NCBI GenBank assembly: GCA_902806395.1
Contig: CADCWH010000095.1
Coordinates: forward strand, 1 to 6,819
Origin: an uncultured Thermomicrobiales bacterium
GTDB taxonomy: Bacteria > Chloroflexota > Chloroflexia > Thermomicrobiales > UBA6265
Length of the DNA: 6,819 nucleotides
Direction: 5' to 3'
The notes under the pieces were generated by a model, which searched no databases, was not told where the DNA came from, and saw nothing but the letters and a program-made list of their open reading frames with translations. A program made the position numbers and the translations under genes. Below are positions 5,894 through 6,819 of the stretch, one piece after another. Numbering within the stretch: the stretch's first letter is position 1; each line of letters starts with the position of its first letter.

Positions 5894-6819
5894 GTGGGAC
5901 TGAGTGCTGAGCAGATCATGACCCTGGAACTCCAACACGGCGGCACCGTGGCCGGCGTCCCGGGTCCACCGCGGGACGTGACGATGGCCCGACACGGGAT
6001 GGTGGCGTCAGCCCACCACCTCGCCAGTGAAGTCGGGTTGGAGATGCTGCGCCACGGCGGGAATGCCATCGACGCGGCCGTGGCGGCGGCGGCACTGCTC
6101 ACGGTGGTGGAGCCTCGGAATGGGCACCTGGGCGGTGACACCTTCATGCTGATCCACCTCGCCGCCGAGGGACGGGTGGTGGCCCTCAACGGGAGCGGGG
6201 CCGCCCCCGCCGCCGCGACGCCCGAGCGCTATCGCGACCTCGGCGGCATCCCCGATGACGGCCTGCTGGCGTCGACCGTGCCCGGCACGGTCAGTTGCTG
6301 GGCGCTGGCCCTCGATCGCTACGGGACCCGGTCGCTGGAGGAGGTATTCGCCGCCGCCATCGACTACGCGGATCGGGGTGTGCCGGTCACGGCCCGGCTG
6401 CATCGCCTGCTCAGTCTCGACGCGCCCACCTATCGGAAGTTCCCCGATAGCGCGCGGGTCTTTCTCCCGGACGGTGACGTGCCCTCCGAGGGGACCCTGT
6501 TCCGCCAGCCGGCCCTGGCCCAGAGCCTCCGACGCATCGCCGCCGGGGGCCGGGACGAATTTTACCGGGGCACACTCACGGAAGAGATGGTCCAGTCGGC
6601 CGGGCAGCAGGGCGGGCTGTTCACCGTCGAGGATTTCGCGTCTCACTGGACCGACGAGCGCGACCCGGTGTCGATCGAGTACCGAGGCTTCACCGTTTAC
6701 GAGCAGCCGCCCGTCTCCCAGGGCATCACCGTGCTGCTCGCCCTCAACATCCTTCGCGAGTTCGACCTCCGTGGCATGGGCCACGGCTCATCCGCGGCGA
6801 TCCACCTGATGCTGGAGGC
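5894..6819 (+). CDS. ggt: Gamma-glutamyltransferase-family protein, N-terminal part (runs off the right edge)
   Basis: 308 codons of an Ntn-hydrolase of the gamma-glutamyltransferase family (usual length about 530-580) are present; the frame is open to the edge. Members cleave or transfer the gamma-glutamyl group of glutathione-like compounds, or hydrolyse related amides. Visible family blocks are GMVASAHHLAS (35-45), MLRHGGNAIDAAVAAA (51-66), VVEPRNGHLGGDTFML (71-86), STVPGTVSCWALALDRYGT (127-145), DEFYRGTLTEEM (221-232) and YEQPPVSQGITVLLALNIL (269-287). The self-cleavage threonine and the small subunit lie beyond the window. At the position of the substrate-binding Arg of E. coli GGT (FREMAP) this protein has Ser101 (NGSGAAP), which is unusual for a true GGT but seen in family relatives. 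No signal peptide is visible from either start, so it is probably cytosolic. It starts with GTG, 3 nt after the preceding stop and in the same frame. The family is sure; the exact activity is not. Confidence 0.9.
   Translation, partial: MGLSAEQIMTLELQHGGTVAGVPGPPRDVTMARHGMVASAHHLASEVGLEMLRHGGNAIDAAVAAAALLTVVEPRNGHLGGDTFMLIHLAAEGRVVALNGSGAAPAAATPERYRDLGGIPDDGLLASTVPGTVSCWALALDRYGTRSLEEVFAAAIDYADRGVPVTARLHRLLSLDAPTYRKFPDSARVFLPDGDVPSEGTLFRQPALAQSLRRIAAGGRDEFYRGTLTEEMVQSAGQQGGLFTVEDFASHWTDERDPVSIEYRGFTVYEQPPVSQGITVLLALNILREFDLRGMGHGSSAAIHLMLE

Noticed and set aside
6008..6784. 258-codon open frame on the minus strand opposite the GGT-family gene
   Set aside because: The plus strand here encodes conserved GGT blocks without interruption. 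The antisense product is low-complexity and unrecognised.
1..6819. CRISPR array, insertion sequence, phage or integration site
   Set aside because: I see no spaced direct repeats, transposase motifs, terminal inverted repeats or target duplications, and base composition looks even across the genes.

Overview
The window is G+C-rich (about two thirds by eye) bacterial chromosomal DNA, with long spurious antisense frames and GTG/ATG starts behind purine-rich ribosome binding sites. The solute-binding protein carries a twin-arginine signal with no lipobox cysteine. Together with the overall sequence style this suggests Chloroflexota (Thermomicrobia/Sphaerobacter-like) or a related G+C-rich group. 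That assignment is an inference from style only and is not tested.

Layout. On the left (76-993, minus strand) is an alpha/beta hydrolase of the prolyl aminopeptidase (S33) family that keeps every active-site landmark of the tricorn-factor-F1 type. A divergent intergenic region of about 540 bp (994-1534) holds no convincing gene. It does hold one candidate promoter reading right, several inverted repeats, and a short dyad just upstream of the left gene. From 1535 rightward runs a compact five-gene operon: a Tat-exported family 5 peptide-binding protein (1535-3133), a DppB-type permease (3137-4081), a DppC-type permease (4101-5003), a second, diverged S33-like hydrolase (5003-5890), and the first 308 codons of a gamma-glutamyltransferase-family enzyme (5894 to the right edge). 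Gaps inside the operon run from a 1-nt overlap to 19 nt, so one transcript and translational coupling are likely.

How the genes may work together. The binding protein would capture a peptide-like ligand outside the cell and the DppB/DppC pore would import it. The S33 hydrolase and the GGT-family enzyme both lack a visible signal peptide and would process it in the cytoplasm. No ATPase subunits (DppD/DppF) lie inside the window, so they must be further downstream or supplied from elsewhere. The genes belong to known families. The features worth a second look are the combination, the replacement of the classical substrate-binding arginine in the GGT-family protein, the missing amino-terminus-binding glutamates in the second hydrolase, and the structured leader region. 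I do not see a clearly new biological system.
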